The notes: generated by a model from the sequence alone, not told the origin. Counted from the stretch's first letter, positions 7,989 to 16,715 are shown. The stretch is 64,000 bases of DNA from an uncultured Mediterraneibacter sp. (GCA_944381935.1 CALWMN010000006.1:1-64000), one strand, 5' to 3'. Made by a program: numbers and translations.

Positions 7989-9293
7989 ATGACAGATATC
8001 AGAAATTCAGACAGCTGGGACTTTGAGACAAGACAGATCCATGCGGGCCAGGAGCAGCCGGATACGGCTACAGGAGCAAGGGCAGTGCCGATATATGCCT
8101 CCACATCCTTTGTGTTCCGGGACTGCAGCCATGCGGCTGACCTGTTTGGTCTGCGGGAGGAAGGAAATATCTATGGAAGGCTGACCAATCCGACAGTGGA
8201 TATATTTGAAAAAAGAATCGCTTCACTGGAGGGCGGATCCGCGGCTGTGGCGACAGCATCAGGGGCGGCTGCCATTACATATACGTTCCAGGCTCTTGCA
8301 GGAGCAGGGGAACATATCGTATCGTCCAGGACGATTTACGGAGGCACCTATAATCTGCTTGCCCACACGCTGCCGCAGACAAGCGGTGTCACCACAACCT
8401 TTGTCGATCCAGATGAGGAGGGGGCGTTTGAAGCCGCGATACAGGAGAATACGAAAGCGATCTTTGTCGAGACGCTGGGGAATCCAAACTCTAATGTGGC
8501 AGATCTGGAAAAACTGGCAGAGATTGCCCACAGACATGGGATCCCGCTCGTGGTGGATTCTACATTTGCCACGCCCTATCTGGTAAGGCCTGTCGAGTAC
8601 GGAGCGGATATCGTGATCCACTCCGCCACAAAGTTCATAGGAGGGCACGGGACGGCGCTCGGGGGCGTCATCATTGACGGCGGGAAATTTGACTGGAAGG
8701 CTTCAGGGAAATACCCCTGGATCTCAGAGGCGAACCCGGCATATCACGGGGTATGCTTTTCGGAGGCTGCACCGGCTGCCCCGTTTGCTGTTTACATCCG
8801 GGCAGTGCTGCTTCGCGACACAGGAGCTACCTTGTCTCCCTTCCATGCATTTCTCCTGCTGCAGGGACTGGAGACACTTTCCCTCAGAGTGGAGCGGCAC
8901 GCGGAAAATGCGGGGAAACTGGTCAGATTCCTGGCAGCGCATCCGCAGGTGGAGGCAGTCCATCATCCGTCTCTTGAGAGTGAATCTACCCACGCCCTGT
9001 ACGAAAAATATCTGCCCCGGGGCGGCGGCTCTATCTTTACCTTTGAGATAAAGGGGGATGCAAAGACGGCGCAGAAGTTCATCGATAACCTGCCGATCTT
9101 CTCCCTGCTTGCAAATGTTGCGGATGTGAAATCTCTTGTGATCCATCCTGCCACTACGACCCACAGCCAGTGCACGCAGGAGGAACTCCTGGAACAGGGG
9201 ATCCTTCCGAACACGATCCGTCTGTCTGTCGGGATCGAGAAGGCAGAGGACCTGATCCGGGCATTAGAGGCAGGGTTCGAGGCAGTGAAATAA
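7989..9293 (+). CDS. metY: O-acetylhomoserine sulfhydrylase
   Basis: This cytosolic PLP enzyme makes homocysteine (or methionine) from O-acetylhomoserine and sulfide (or methanethiol). The 434-aa length is typical of MetY and longer than cystathionine enzymes. Motifs include the Tyr/Arg phosphate-binding region GNIYGRLTNPT, Asp190 in VVDSTFATP, and the PLP Schiff-base Lys215 in HSATKFIGGHG. The substrate-specificity region with LQGLETLSLRVERH is also present. AAGCGAGGAAATAATC precedes the ATG. A hairpin inside the convergent araC-type gene probably ends the message. Confidence 0.95.
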   Translation: MTDIRNSDSWDFETRQIHAGQEQPDTATGARAVPIYASTSFVFRDCSHAADLFGLREEGNIYGRLTNPTVDIFEKRIASLEGGSAAVATASGAAAITYTFQALAGAGEHIVSSRTIYGGTYNLLAHTLPQTSGVTTTFVDPDEEGAFEAAIQENTKAIFVETLGNPNSNVADLEKLAEIAHRHGIPLVVDSTFATPYLVRPVEYGADIVIHSATKFIGGHGTALGGVIIDGGKFDWKASGKYPWISEANPAYHGVCFSEAAPAAPFAVYIRAVLLRDTGATLSPFHAFLLLQGLETLSLRVERHAENAGKLVRFLAAHPQVEAVHHPSLESESTHALYEKYLPRGGGSIFTFEIKGDAKTAQKFIDNLPIFSLLANVADVKSLVIHPATTTHSQCTQEELLEQGILPNTIRLSVGIEKAEDLIRALEAGFEAVK

Positions 9294-9313
9294 CACCGGC
9301 TCCCTGCTGCATT

Positions 9314-10216
9314 TTACCTTTCGGCACTGCCGCTTTTTGGATAGCTCCCCCGGTGCTTCCCGGGGGAGTTTCCGTATTTTCTCTTAAAAATCCGGGTGAA
9401 GTAGGAAAGGTTGTCAAATCCGCTTTGCTGCGCCACTTCCAGGACAGTCAGATCGGAGGTGCGCAGAAGCCTTTCCGCCATCGTCAGACGATAATCGTTC
9501 AGATATTCGATAAATCCGCTTCCCATACGTGCTTTGAAAAATTTCATAAAATGTGATTTGCTGTAATAAGTTACCCTTGCCATATCGTCAATTGTGATAT
9601 GGTCGGCATAGTGCTCTTCAATATATTTCAATATGGTCTTGAGCTTTTCCAGTGTTTTTGACTCAATGGCAGGCTCCGCCGCCTCCTTCAGGCGGTGGGT
9701 GATCAGGAGGAAAATAAATTGAAAGAGATATCCTTTTACCGCGAGCTGATATCCTTCCGGGGTCGTGCCGCAGAGAAGATCGATTTGCCGGATATATTCG
9801 GACGCTTCCCCGTAATAGGAGAGTGCCGGGGTGATAAAAGTATCCACAGGGAGACGCCCGGTCATGAGCGGGGTTATGAATCTGGCTGCGCACAGGTCGT
9901 TTTGTCCTGATATCAAAAGATCGGGTTTCAGAATGATATTTTCGTACTCCATAGAGCGCCCCGGTTCCTGCTCGATGGAATGGAGGCGCCCCGGACGGAT
10001 GAGGACGATATCGCCGGCAGAGACATTCTGCCTTTGAAAGTCCACGGAGACGATTCCCCTGCCTTTCTTGATCACGATCAGCTCTAGCTCGGAATGCCAG
10101 TGTGCCGGGACCTGGGTGAAGTCAAGGGGGATCGAGCAGAGATAGGTCGTGTAGGGGAAATCGGAGGCAGTGTGCGCCTTTGTTTCGTGATAGTTCTGGT
10201 ACTCATTCAGGTTCAT
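9314..10216 (-). CDS. AraC-family regulator with N-terminal cupin
   Basis: The 300-aa protein has an N-terminal AraC-type cupin (about residues 30-110, starting HWHSELELIVIKKG) that would bind a sugar. The C-terminus has two helix-turn-helix repeats (about 195-290, with the FDNLSYFTRIFKRKYGNSPG signature). It is divergent from glgP-malQ and the two promoters interlock, so control of glycogen/maltodextrin use is likely. The start is uncertain: ATG at 10216 lies 12 bases from AAAGGAG, while a TTG at 10225 lies only 3 bases away. Confidence 0.88.
   Translation of the reverse strand: MNLNEYQNYHETKAHTASDFPYTTYLCSIPLDFTQVPAHWHSELELIVIKKGRGIVSVDFQRQNVSAGDIVLIRPGRLHSIEQEPGRSMEYENIILKPDLLISGQNDLCAARFITPLMTGRLPVDTFITPALSYYGEASEYIRQIDLLCGTTPEGYQLAVKGYLFQFIFLLITHRLKEAAEPAIESKTLEKLKTILKYIEEHYADHITIDDMARVTYYSKSHFMKFFKARMGSGFIEYLNDYRLTMAERLLRTSDLTVLEVAQQSGFDNLSYFTRIFKRKYGNSPGKHRGSYPKSGSAER
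9345..9372 (+). terminator. Probable metY terminator inside the 3' end of the convergent AraC gene
   Basis: CTCCCCCGG (9345-9353) pairs with CCGGGGGAG (9360-9368), followed by TTTCC. It lies 52 bases past metY and within the coding end of the opposite-strand regulator, so the U tract is constrained and short. Confidence 0.45.
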
Positions 10217-10265
10217 AGCGTCCAACAGCTCCTTTCAGTAAACGCAGGATCCAAATAATGATAGT

Positions 10266-10319
10266 ATTGTACAATAAAATGAAAGTATTTTGCAAGAAAT
10301 ATAAGAGAAAGCGTATTAA
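10266..10319. promoter_or_regulatory. Interlocked divergent promoters sharing one -35 box
   Basis: The palindrome TTGCAA at 10290-10295 reads the same on both strands. Rightward, an 18-base spacer leads to TATTAA at 10314-10319 (glgP). Leftward, an 18-base spacer leads to TACAAT at 10266-10271 (AraC gene). RNA polymerase could occupy only one direction at a time. Confidence 0.5.
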
Positions 10320-10375
10320 AATGCAGTATAGAATAACAGGAATCAACTGGGAATGGTTTTGAAAGGAGATGTACC

Positions 10376-12628
10376 ATGAATATTCAGGAGAAGTTATCAC
10401 AGATTCTCGCAAAAGAGATCGCACAGGCGTCCAATGAAGAAATCTATCACGCGCTTATGGCGATCGTGCAGGAGATGGCGTCGGAGAAGGAGCGTACAGA
10501 CAGCAGGAAAAAGCTGTACTATATTTCGGCGGAGTTCCTGATCGGAAAGCTTCTTTCCAACAATATGATCAATCTTGGCATCTATAAAGAGGTGAAGGAG
10601 ATCTTGGAGGCGAACGGAAAAGACATCGCACAGATCGAGGAGGCAGAGCCGGAGCCATCGCTTGGAAACGGCGGACTGGGCCGTCTGGCAGCATGTTTCC
10701 TGGATTCGATCGCGACACTCGGGCTTTCGGGAGACGGCATCGGCCTGAATTATCATCTGGGACTGTTCAGGCAGGAATTTGAGAACCGGCTCCAGAAAGA
10801 GACGCCGAATCCCTGGATCGAGGAGAAATCCTGGCTGAAAAAGACGGATGTGACATACCCGGTGGATTTCGGGGGACTCAAGGTCAACGCCAGAATGTAT
10901 GACATTGAAGTGACAGGATACAACAACCAGACAAATAAGCTTCACCTTTTTGATATCGATTCTGTAGATGAGTCGATCGTCGGGGACGGGATTGATTTCA
11001 ACAAAGAGGACATCCAGAAGAATCTGACGCTCTTCCTCTATCCTGACGACAGCGATGAGCAGGGAAGGCTTCTGCGCATCTACCAGCAGTATTTTATGGT
11101 CAGCGCAGGCGCCCAGCTTATCCTGGATGAGTGTACTGCGAAGGGATGCAGCCTGTACGACCTGCCGGATTATGCGGTGATCCAGATCAATGACACCCAT
11201 CCGACCATGGTGGTCCCGGAGCTGATCCGTCTCCTTGTACAGCGGGGAATGGATATGGATGACGCCATCGATGTGGTTTCCAGGACCTGTGCTTATACAA
11301 ACCATACGATCCTTGCGGAGGCGCTTGAGAAGTGGCCCGTAACTTATCTGAAAAAGGTTGTTCCGCAGCTCATGCCGATCATCGAGGTGCTGGACGATAA
11401 AGTGAGAAGAAAATATGAGGATGAGAGCGTCACCATCATTGACAGAAATGACACGGTACACATGGCGCACATTGACATCCACTACGGATTCAGTGTAAAC
11501 GGTGTTGCCGCGCTCCACACGGAGATCCTGGAAAACTCCGAGCTGAACAATTTCTACAGGATCTATCCTGAGAAATTCAACAACAAGACGAACGGCATCA
11601 CATTCCGCCGCTGGCTGATCCACTGCAATCCGCTCCTGACAGACTATATCGACAGCCTCATCGGGGAAGGGTACAGGAAAGACGCGGCAGAGCTTGAGAA
11701 ACTGCTCGCGTACAGGGAGGACGATGCCGTACTGGGGAAGCTTCTTGAGATCAAGCGCAGGAACAAAGAGGCGCTGTGCGCTTACCTGAAGGAGACACAG
11801 GATATTGACATCAGCGCGGACACGATCTTTGATATCCAGGTGAAACGTCTCCATGAGTATAAGCGCCAGCAGCTCAACGCGCTCTATATCATCGACAAGT
11901 ATCTTGAGATCAAGGCGGGAAAGATCCCGGCATCCCCGGTGACTGCGATTTTCGGAGCAAAAGCGGCTCCGGCATATGTGATTGCAAAGGATATCATCCA
12001 TCTGATCCTCTGCCTTCAGGAGATCATTAACCGTGATCCAGAGGTAAACAAATACCTGAAGGTCGTCATGGTTGAGAATTACAATGTGACAAAGGCAGGA
12101 AAGCTGATCCCGGCATGTGACATTTCCGAGCAGATTTCCCTTGCATCCAAGGAAGCCAGCGGGACGGGAAATATGAAATTCATGCTTAACGGAGCGGTCA
12201 CGCTGGGGACAGAGGATGGCGCAAATGTAGAGATCCACGAGGCTGTAGGCGACGATAACATCTTTGTCTTCGGGGCATCCAGCGACGAGGTGATTGAGCA
12301 TTACGCGAAAGCGGACTATGTTGCGAAAGATTATTATGAGAACAATGCGGCGATCAAAGAGGCAGTCGACTTCATCACAAGTGACAAAATGCTGGAAGTG
12401 GGCCAGAGGGAGAATCTGGAGCGCCTGCAAAAAGAGCTCATCAACAAAGACTGGTTTATGACGCTGCTTGATTTCGATTCCTACAAGGAGACGAAGGAGA
12501 AAGCGCTTGCCGCTTATGCAGACAGAAAGGCATGGGCGAAGATGATGCTTGTGAATATCGCAAAAGCAGGATTCTTCTCATCCGACAGGACGATCGAAGA
12601 GTACAACAAGGATATCTGGCATCTGTAA
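10376..12628 (+). CDS. glgP: Glycogen/alpha-glucan phosphorylase
   Basis: This PLP enzyme phosphorolyses alpha-1,4-glucans to glucose-1-phosphate in the cytosol. The [19 protein letters not shown] segment, the active-site [14 protein letters not shown] region and the PLP-lysine motif [12 protein letters not shown] (Lys601) are all present. At 750 aa it is shorter than the 800-840 aa E. coli enzymes, a length common in clostridial GlgP. AAAGGAGATGTACC precedes the ATG. malQ follows 34 bases later, so the pair degrades glycogen or maltodextrin together. Confidence 0.96.
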   Translation: MNIQEKLSQILAKEIAQASNEEIYHALMAIVQEMASEKERTDSRKKLYYISAEFLIGKLLSNNMINLGIYKEVKEILEANGKDIAQIEEAEPEPSLGNGGLGRLAACFLDSIATLGLSGDGIGLNYHLGLFRQEFENRLQKETPNPWIEEKSWLKKTDVTYPVDFGGLKVNARMYDIEVTGYNNQTNKLHLFDIDSVDESIVGDGIDFNKEDIQKNLTLFLYPDDSDEQGRLLRIYQQYFMVSAGAQLILDECTAKGCSLYDLPDYAVIQINDTHPTMVVPELIRLLVQRGMDMDDAIDVVSRTCAYTNHTILAEALEKWPVTYLKKVVPQLMPIIEVLDDKVRRKYEDESVTIIDRNDTVHMAHIDIHYGFSVNGVAALHTEILENSELNNFYRIYPEKFNNKTNGITFRRWLIHCNPLLTDYIDSLIGEGYRKDAAELEKLLAYREDDAVLGKLLEIKRRNKEALCAYLKETQDIDISADTIFDIQVKRLHEYKRQQLNALYIIDKYLEIKAGKIPASPVTAIFGAKAAPAYVIAKDIIHLILCLQEIINRDPEVNKYLKVVMVENYNVTKAGKLIPACDISEQISLASKEASGTGNMKFMLNGAVTLGTEDGANVEIHEAVGDDNIFVFGASSDEVIEHYAKADYVAKDYYENNAAIKEAVDFITSDKMLEVGQRENLERLQKELINKDWFMTLLDFDSYKETKEKALAAYADRKAWAKMMLVNIAKAGFFSSDRTIEEYNKDIWHL

Positions 12629-12662
12629 AAGGATGCCTCAGGATTCCAGAAAGGAGACTAAG

Positions 12663-14180
12663 ATGCAAAGAGCAGGCGGAATTTTAATGCCCGTATTTTC
12701 ACTTCCGTCCAAATACGGGATCGGATGCTTCTCGAAAGAGGCGTACCAGTTCGTTGACAAATTAAAAGAAGCGGGACAGAGCTACTGGCAGATCCTGCCA
12801 CTGGGACCGACCGGATACGGTGATTCCCCGTATCAGTCCTTTTCCACGTTTGCGGGCAATCCGTATTTTATCGATCTTAAGACGTTGACGAAAGAGGGGC
12901 TTCTGACGAAAAAGGAATGTAAGTCCTGTGATTTTGGAGATAAACCTGACAAGATCGATTATGAGAAGATCTACCGTTCTCGGTTCAAAGTGCTGAAGAA
13001 GGCGTATGGAAGGTTTGAGAAAACCGGGGATTATGAAGCCTTCGTAAAGGCCAATGCATACTGGCTGGAGGATTATGCGCTCTATATGGCGATCAAGGAC
13101 AGCCGGGAAGGCGTAAGCTGGAAGGAGTGGGAGGCTCCGCTGCGCGACAGGGACGGGGAGGCGCTGGACCGGGCGAGGCAAGAGCTGCGGGAGGAGATTG
13201 ATTTCTACCGCTTCCAGCAGTACGAGTTCGGCAAACAGTGGAAGAAGCTCCACGCATATGCCAATGAGCAGGGTGTGAAGATCATCGGGGACATCCCGAT
13301 CTATGTGGCGTTTGACAGCGCAGACACATGGGCGTCGCCGGAACTCTTCCAGTTTGATGAGAACAATGACCCCACCGGGGTGGCAGGCTGCCCGCCGGAC
13401 GCATTTTCCGCTACAGGACAGCTCTGGGGCAATCCGCTCTATGACTGGGATTATCACAGGGAGACAGGATATGAGTGGTGGATCCGCCGCATCGATTATT
13501 GCCTGAAGCTCTACGATGTAGTGAGGATCGACCATTTCAGAGGGTTTGACGAGTATTATGCGATTCCTTACGGGGATGAGACTGCGGTGAACGGAAAGTG
13601 GATGCCGGGACCGGGGATGGATCTGTTCCATGCGATTGAGGCAAAACTTGGCAGACCGGATATCATCGCGGAGGATCTTGGGTTTCTGACGCCGAGCGTG
13701 CTCAGGCTGCTAAAAGACAGCGGATTCCCGGGGATGAAGGTGCTCCAGTTTGCGTTCGATGCAAGGGAGTCCTCCAACTATCTTCCCCACACCTATCCGA
13801 CAAACTGTGTCGTATACACGGGAACCCATGACAACGATACGACGAGAGGCTGGTACCATGAAGTCGGAAAAGAGGCAAGGGATTTTGCCAAAGAATATAT
13901 GTGCAAGCCGAGACTGGACGAAGACTCGCTTGTGCATGACTTTATCGCTATGGCGATGAGCAGTGTGGCAGACCTGTGCGTGATCCCGATGCAGGATTAC
14001 CTGAACCTGGGAAGCGAAGCCAGGATCAATACCCCGTCCACCCTGGGCGGCAACTGGGTCTGGAGGATGGAAAAGAAGGCGTTCTCGGATGAGGTTGTCT
14101 CTGAGATTGCAAGGGTGACGAAGCTGTATGGAAGGGCGCCTGAACTCTCGGAAGAGAGAACAGAAAAAGAAGAGCAGTAA
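12663..14180 (+). CDS. malQ: 4-alpha-glucanotransferase (amylomaltase)
   Basis: This 505-aa GH77 enzyme transfers alpha-1,4-glucan segments, producing longer chains for GlgP and free glucose. Diagnostic segments include the N-terminal GILMPVFSLPSKYGIG, the nucleophile region DVVRIDHFRGFDEYY, the acid/base IIAEDLGFLTP and TGTHDNDTTRGW. The start at 12663 follows CAGAAAGGAGACTAAG. A second, heavily deleted copy of parts of this gene lies at 15599-15759, and the 3' end with its terminator is duplicated there almost perfectly. Confidence 0.96.
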   Translation: MQRAGGILMPVFSLPSKYGIGCFSKEAYQFVDKLKEAGQSYWQILPLGPTGYGDSPYQSFSTFAGNPYFIDLKTLTKEGLLTKKECKSCDFGDKPDKIDYEKIYRSRFKVLKKAYGRFEKTGDYEAFVKANAYWLEDYALYMAIKDSREGVSWKEWEAPLRDRDGEALDRARQELREEIDFYRFQQYEFGKQWKKLHAYANEQGVKIIGDIPIYVAFDSADTWASPELFQFDENNDPTGVAGCPPDAFSATGQLWGNPLYDWDYHRETGYEWWIRRIDYCLKLYDVVRIDHFRGFDEYYAIPYGDETAVNGKWMPGPGMDLFHAIEAKLGRPDIIAEDLGFLTPSVLRLLKDSGFPGMKVLQFAFDARESSNYLPHTYPTNCVVYTGTHDNDTTRGWYHEVGKEARDFAKEYMCKPRLDEDSLVHDFIAMAMSSVADLCVIPMQDYLNLGSEARINTPSTLGGNWVWRMEKKAFSDEVVSEIARVTKLYGRAPELSEERTEKEEQ

Positions 14181-14287
14181 AATTTTCAGGAGAGCATCCG
14201 CATTTTGCCGATGTTCTCCGTTTTTCCCCTATGCAAAGAATTTTGACGCCGAAAAACTGCCGGTGTCAAGGAAAACGGATGGACATT
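14174..14287 (+). repeat. 114-bp direct repeat, copy A (malQ end plus terminator)
   Basis: It runs from GCAGTAA (last bases and stop of malQ) through the terminator to GGACATT. It matches 15753-15866 at 113 of 114 positions by eye. The two copies bracket the AT-rich island and mark its limits. Confidence 0.93.
14189..14225 (+). terminator. malQ terminator
   Basis: GGAGAGCATCCG pairs with CGATGTTCTCC, followed by a TTTTT run. The downstream duplicate at 15768-15804 has GCGGATG where this copy has GCCGATG, restoring full pairing; this copy carries a one-base defect in the stem. Confidence 0.75.
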
Positions 14288-14372
14288 CAAACTGGGAAAC
14301 TGAGGGTTCCCAAACAAAAGGATATTAAAGAATTACTTGTGTTTACCTACTTGCAAAAAATATTACCATTTT

Positions 14373-14407
14373 AAGAGATACTACATAAACGTGTTGGTAT
14401 CTCTTTT
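14373..14407 (+). terminator. Orphan terminator at left edge of island
   Basis: AAGAGATAC (14373-14381) pairs with GTATCTCTT (14397-14405), followed by TT. No gene lies between the repeat and this hairpin, so it either ends a small RNA of about 85 bases or is left from a lost gene. The rest of 14288-14460 shows no ORF. Confidence 0.55.
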
Positions 14408-14460
14408 CCATTAGCGTGAGACATAGCTTATCTAAAGCAGAAGAAAATGCGGATAACTCT

Positions 14461-14538
14461 TAAGAATTATTAAGAATTATGAAGAAACATTGACGTGTAA
14501 TAAGATGTTTGATAGCATGCAGTTAGAAACTACTAACT
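14461..14538 (+). promoter_or_regulatory. Island promoter with tandem 10-bp repeats and inverted repeat
   Basis: Two head-to-tail copies of TAAGAATTAT (14461-14480) lie just upstream of a promoter: TTGACG at 14490-14495, a 17-base spacer, and TAGCAT at 14513-14518. Downstream is AGTTAG-N6-CTAACT (14521-14538). Direct repeats one helical turn apart beside a -35 box are typical of response-regulator activation sites, so the island genes are probably under signal control. The regulator is not in the island. Confidence 0.55.
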
Positions 14539-14562
14539 AAAAAGAGAAAGGAGGGGAGTCCA

Positions 14563-14766
14563 ATGCAAAATAGAAATCTTAGAAATATTGTGATACTAGT
14601 TTGTATATGTTTGCTTTCAACACCAATAGCAACTATTATTTCCGATTGTATAAGCGAAACTACTACTGAATACGCTATAAGCAGAATTTATAATTATTCT
14701 TGGAGCATTAGATTTGCGTGTCTTATGCTAGCAATGTATTTTGTTTTTGACAGAAAGGAGCACTAA
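14563..14766 (+). CDS. Small two-helix membrane protein, unknown function
   Basis: The 67-aa protein has two hydrophobic segments, about residues 7-27 and 46-61, joined by a polar loop with SETTTEYAISRIYNYS, and ends in the charged tail DRKEH. AAAGGAGGGGAGTCC is a strong ribosome binding site. Composition is clearly more AT-rich than neighbouring genes, indicating foreign origin. Its stop lies 3 bases before the next start and the next ribosome binding site is inside it, so translation is coupled. A protective or export role for the secreted partner is possible but unproven. Confidence 0.7.
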   Translation: MQNRNLRNIVILVCICLLSTPIATIISDCISETTTEYAISRIYNYSWSIRFACLMLAMYFVFDRKEH

Positions 14767-14769
14767 TTT

Positions 14770-15360
14770 ATGAAGAAAATAGTATTATTCTTGTTAATAA
14801 CGGCCGTAATATTAACTGGGAATACTCTAAGTGTTAATGCAGAAGAAGCAAAGCAAGAAAATTTACCTGATAGTGAAATTGTTGAAGAATTTGATGTTTT
14901 TAATACAGACATTACTGAAGAAATACCCGATATTCAAGCAAGAAGTCGTATTACATATAAAGTAACAAAATTAAGCCGAACCAGCGAAATAGGAGCATAT
15001 ACAGGACAGTCTGTTTCGGGCGATCCAGGTGTAACTCTTTCTTTAAGTCAAATGAAATCTACCTCTTTCTCAGCAAGTTCTAATGTTGCGTGGAATGTGA
15101 AAGGAAAAGCTCAAGCGACTTTAGGCTTTAATTTCACCAAGAGTTATACAATAGGACATTCAGGTTCACGCAAAGTTCCTAATACATATAATGGCAGAAA
15201 AGTTAAAAGAGCTGAGCTGAAAGCTTATAGATTATACGATAAACATACTTTTAAAGTAACATGGACAAGTATTCATGTAAGAAAACCTCAATATTATGGT
15301 ACATATTGGGCAAAAAAACCAAGTGGTTATCATTATAAAATGGTATACTATTATAAATAG
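14770..15360 (+). CDS. Secreted protein with acidic pro-region and basic C-terminal domain, unknown family
   Basis: The 196-aa product has a Sec signal peptide (MKKIVLFLLITAVIL, cleavage likely after VNA near residue 24). A spacer of about 33 residues contains 12 acidic residues and one Lys, ending near IQARSR. A Ser/Thr/Gly-rich beta-like domain follows (about 62-130). The C-terminus is strongly basic and Tyr-rich, with HVRKPQYYGTYWAKKPSGYH and a final YYYK. No cysteines and no cell-wall anchor are visible. An acidic segment before a cationic domain is seen in exported antimicrobial or membrane-active proteins, but the family is not recognised. Confidence 0.75.
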   Translation: MKKIVLFLLITAVILTGNTLSVNAEEAKQENLPDSEIVEEFDVFNTDITEEIPDIQARSRITYKVTKLSRTSEIGAYTGQSVSGDPGVTLSLSQMKSTSFSASSNVAWNVKGKAQATLGFNFTKSYTIGHSGSRKVPNTYNGRKVKRAELKAYRLYDKHTFKVTWTSIHVRKPQYYGTYWAKKPSGYHYKMVYYYK

Positions 15361-15600
15361 TTCATCATAGACAGTAAGTAATCCATTCACGGCGGCTGCC
15401 GAAGGCATAGAGCCACGCTAGCTTGGTGGCGAGGGAATGGTTCGCTTCGTCTGTAAGCGGGCCTATGGCGAGCGATTATCAAGTCCCCGTTAGTTGTCAC
15501 ATTTTTCTCAAGGATATCATTGACTATGCTGCCAGTTCCAAAGCTTCATAGTACTGCCTGAGCTTTATCTATAGGAGGAACCCCACCACCATTGGCAGTA
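15361..15600. mobile_element. Probable mobile-element debris
   Basis: There is no intact gene. Minus-strand frames show coding-like pieces, such as EANHSLATKLAWLYAFGSRR (within about 15375-15470) and QYYEALELAA followed by a stop (about 15520-15555). TACTGCC at 15552-15558 and GGCAGTA at 15594-15600 form a 7-bp inverted repeat whose right end abuts the malQ fragment. This suggests one end of a decayed insertion sequence. Confidence 0.35.
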
Positions 15601-15759
15601 CAGATACATGGGCGTTGCCGGAACTCTTCCAGTTTGACCGGAACAATGACCCCACCGGGGTGTCAGGCTGTCCGCCGGATGCCTTTTCCGCTACAGGATA
15701 GCTCTGGGGCAATCCGCTCTATGACTGGGATTATCACAGGGAGACAGGATACGCAGTAA
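15599..15759 (+). pseudogene. malQ pseudogene fragment
   Basis: Bases 15599-15750 match malQ 13319-13470 with about 10 differences. Among these is a CAG to TAG change that puts an in-frame stop after the SATG codons. The match then jumps at 15750-15753 to the last codons of malQ (GCAGTAA), deleting some 700 bases. It has no start and cannot make an enzyme. The internal part is about 93% identical but the joined 3' end is about 99% identical, so the two halves have different histories. Confidence 0.9.
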
Positions 15760-15866
15760 AATTTTCAGGAGAGCATCCGCATTTTGCGGATGTTCTCCGT
15801 TTTTCCCCTATGCAAAGAATTTTGACGCCGAAAAACTGCCGGTGTCAAGGAAAACGGATGGACATT
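15753..15866 (+). repeat. 114-bp direct repeat, copy B
   Basis: Copy of 14174-14287 with one difference. It carries the malQ stop, an intact terminator (15768-15804) and ends at GGACATT. It is followed by chromosomal sequence leading to the XRE gene, so this copy is probably at the original right junction. Confidence 0.93.
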
Positions 15867-15939
15867 GCGCGGCGGATATGGCAGGATAGTGTTGTCGATG
15901 TACATGGACGAAAAAAGCAGGAAAAGGAGAGGTTACTTT

Positions 15940-16347
15940 ATGGAGATAGGAAAGAAACTGAAAAACGCCCGCACAGGCCGGGGATTTACACAGGAGGATG
16001 CGGCAGAGGCGGCGGGAGTCTCCAGACAGACAATATCAAATTGGGAAAATGAGAAATCCTACCCCGATATTGTGAGCGTGATCAGACTGAGCACGTTTTA
16101 TTCTGTCAGCCTCGATGAACTGCTGAAAGGAGATGAGGAAATGATGGGACATCTGGAAGAAAGCACCAATGTGGTGAGCAGCAACAAAAAACTGATCGCG
16201 GCTGCTGCCGCCAACATTGTCGTGCTGGCTTTGCTCATGATACTCAGCGGAGTGCTCCCCGATAATAAAATTCTTCTTGTCGGTGCATTCACATTATCTT
16301 GCGTCGGCGCAGCTGCTCTGCTCTATCAGATCATAAAAAAGATATAA
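15940..16347 (+). CDS. XRE-family regulator with C-terminal membrane helices
   Basis: The 135-aa protein has an N-terminal helix-turn-helix (residues 3-60, including TQEDAAEAAGVSRQTISNWE). Two C-terminal hydrophobic segments follow (about 86-103 and 110-130), so it is a membrane-tethered DNA-binding protein. The start at 15940 follows AAAAGGAGAGGTTACTTT. It forms an operon with the next gene. Such proteins often respond to envelope state, but the target is not evident here. Confidence 0.85.
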   Translation: MEIGKKLKNARTGRGFTQEDAAEAAGVSRQTISNWENEKSYPDIVSVIRLSTFYSVSLDELLKGDEEMMGHLEESTNVVSSNKKLIAAAAANIVVLALLMILSGVLPDNKILLVGAFTLSCVGAAALLYQIIKKI

Positions 16348-16382
16348 ATATCAGAGGAACGTAAAAAGAAGGAGGAGATAAG

Positions 16383-16715
16383 ATGGAACGATTTTGGATA
16401 CTTGGCGCGATATGTTCCGCTTTTTTGATAGTGGGGGCAGTGCACACGACATGGCAGATATATAAGATTGTGGGGCTGGACGCAAGGTCCAGAGGATTGA
16501 AGCATCCGAAACTGTGGGGACTGCTCTCTGCCAGCGGAAATAATTCTTCAGGGCTGATCCTTTATCTGACGGGAAGAAGAAAATATCCTGTTATCCGCCA
16601 GACACAGGAGGAGAAAAGGGAGATGGAATCCAGAAAAAGAAGGGCAGGAGTCGGACTTGTGTTCCTCGCAGCCGGCGGAATCGGACTTGCCGCAATCGGA
16701 ATTTTATTAGGATAG
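16383..16715 (+). CDS. Small membrane protein, unknown function
   Basis: The 110-aa protein has one hydrophobic segment at residues 5-25, a soluble basic middle part, and a second segment at about 90-109 that is Gly/Ala-rich. AAGAAGGAGGAGATAAG precedes the ATG. It lies 35 bases behind the membrane-tethered XRE regulator and is probably co-transcribed with it. The family is not recognised. Confidence 0.7.
   Translation: MERFWILGAICSAFLIVGAVHTTWQIYKIVGLDARSRGLKHPKLWGLLSASGNNSSGLILYLTGRRKYPVIRQTQEEKREMESRKRRAGVGLVFLAAGGIGLAAIGILLG

Noticed and set aside
10397-12430. 677-codon minus-strand open frame opposite glgP
   Set aside because: Shadow of glgP; translation shows no domain and no start signal.
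14563-15360. Classical type II toxin-antitoxin pair
   Set aside because: The products are a membrane protein and a secreted protein with signal peptide; neither resembles cytosolic toxin or DNA-binding antitoxin families.
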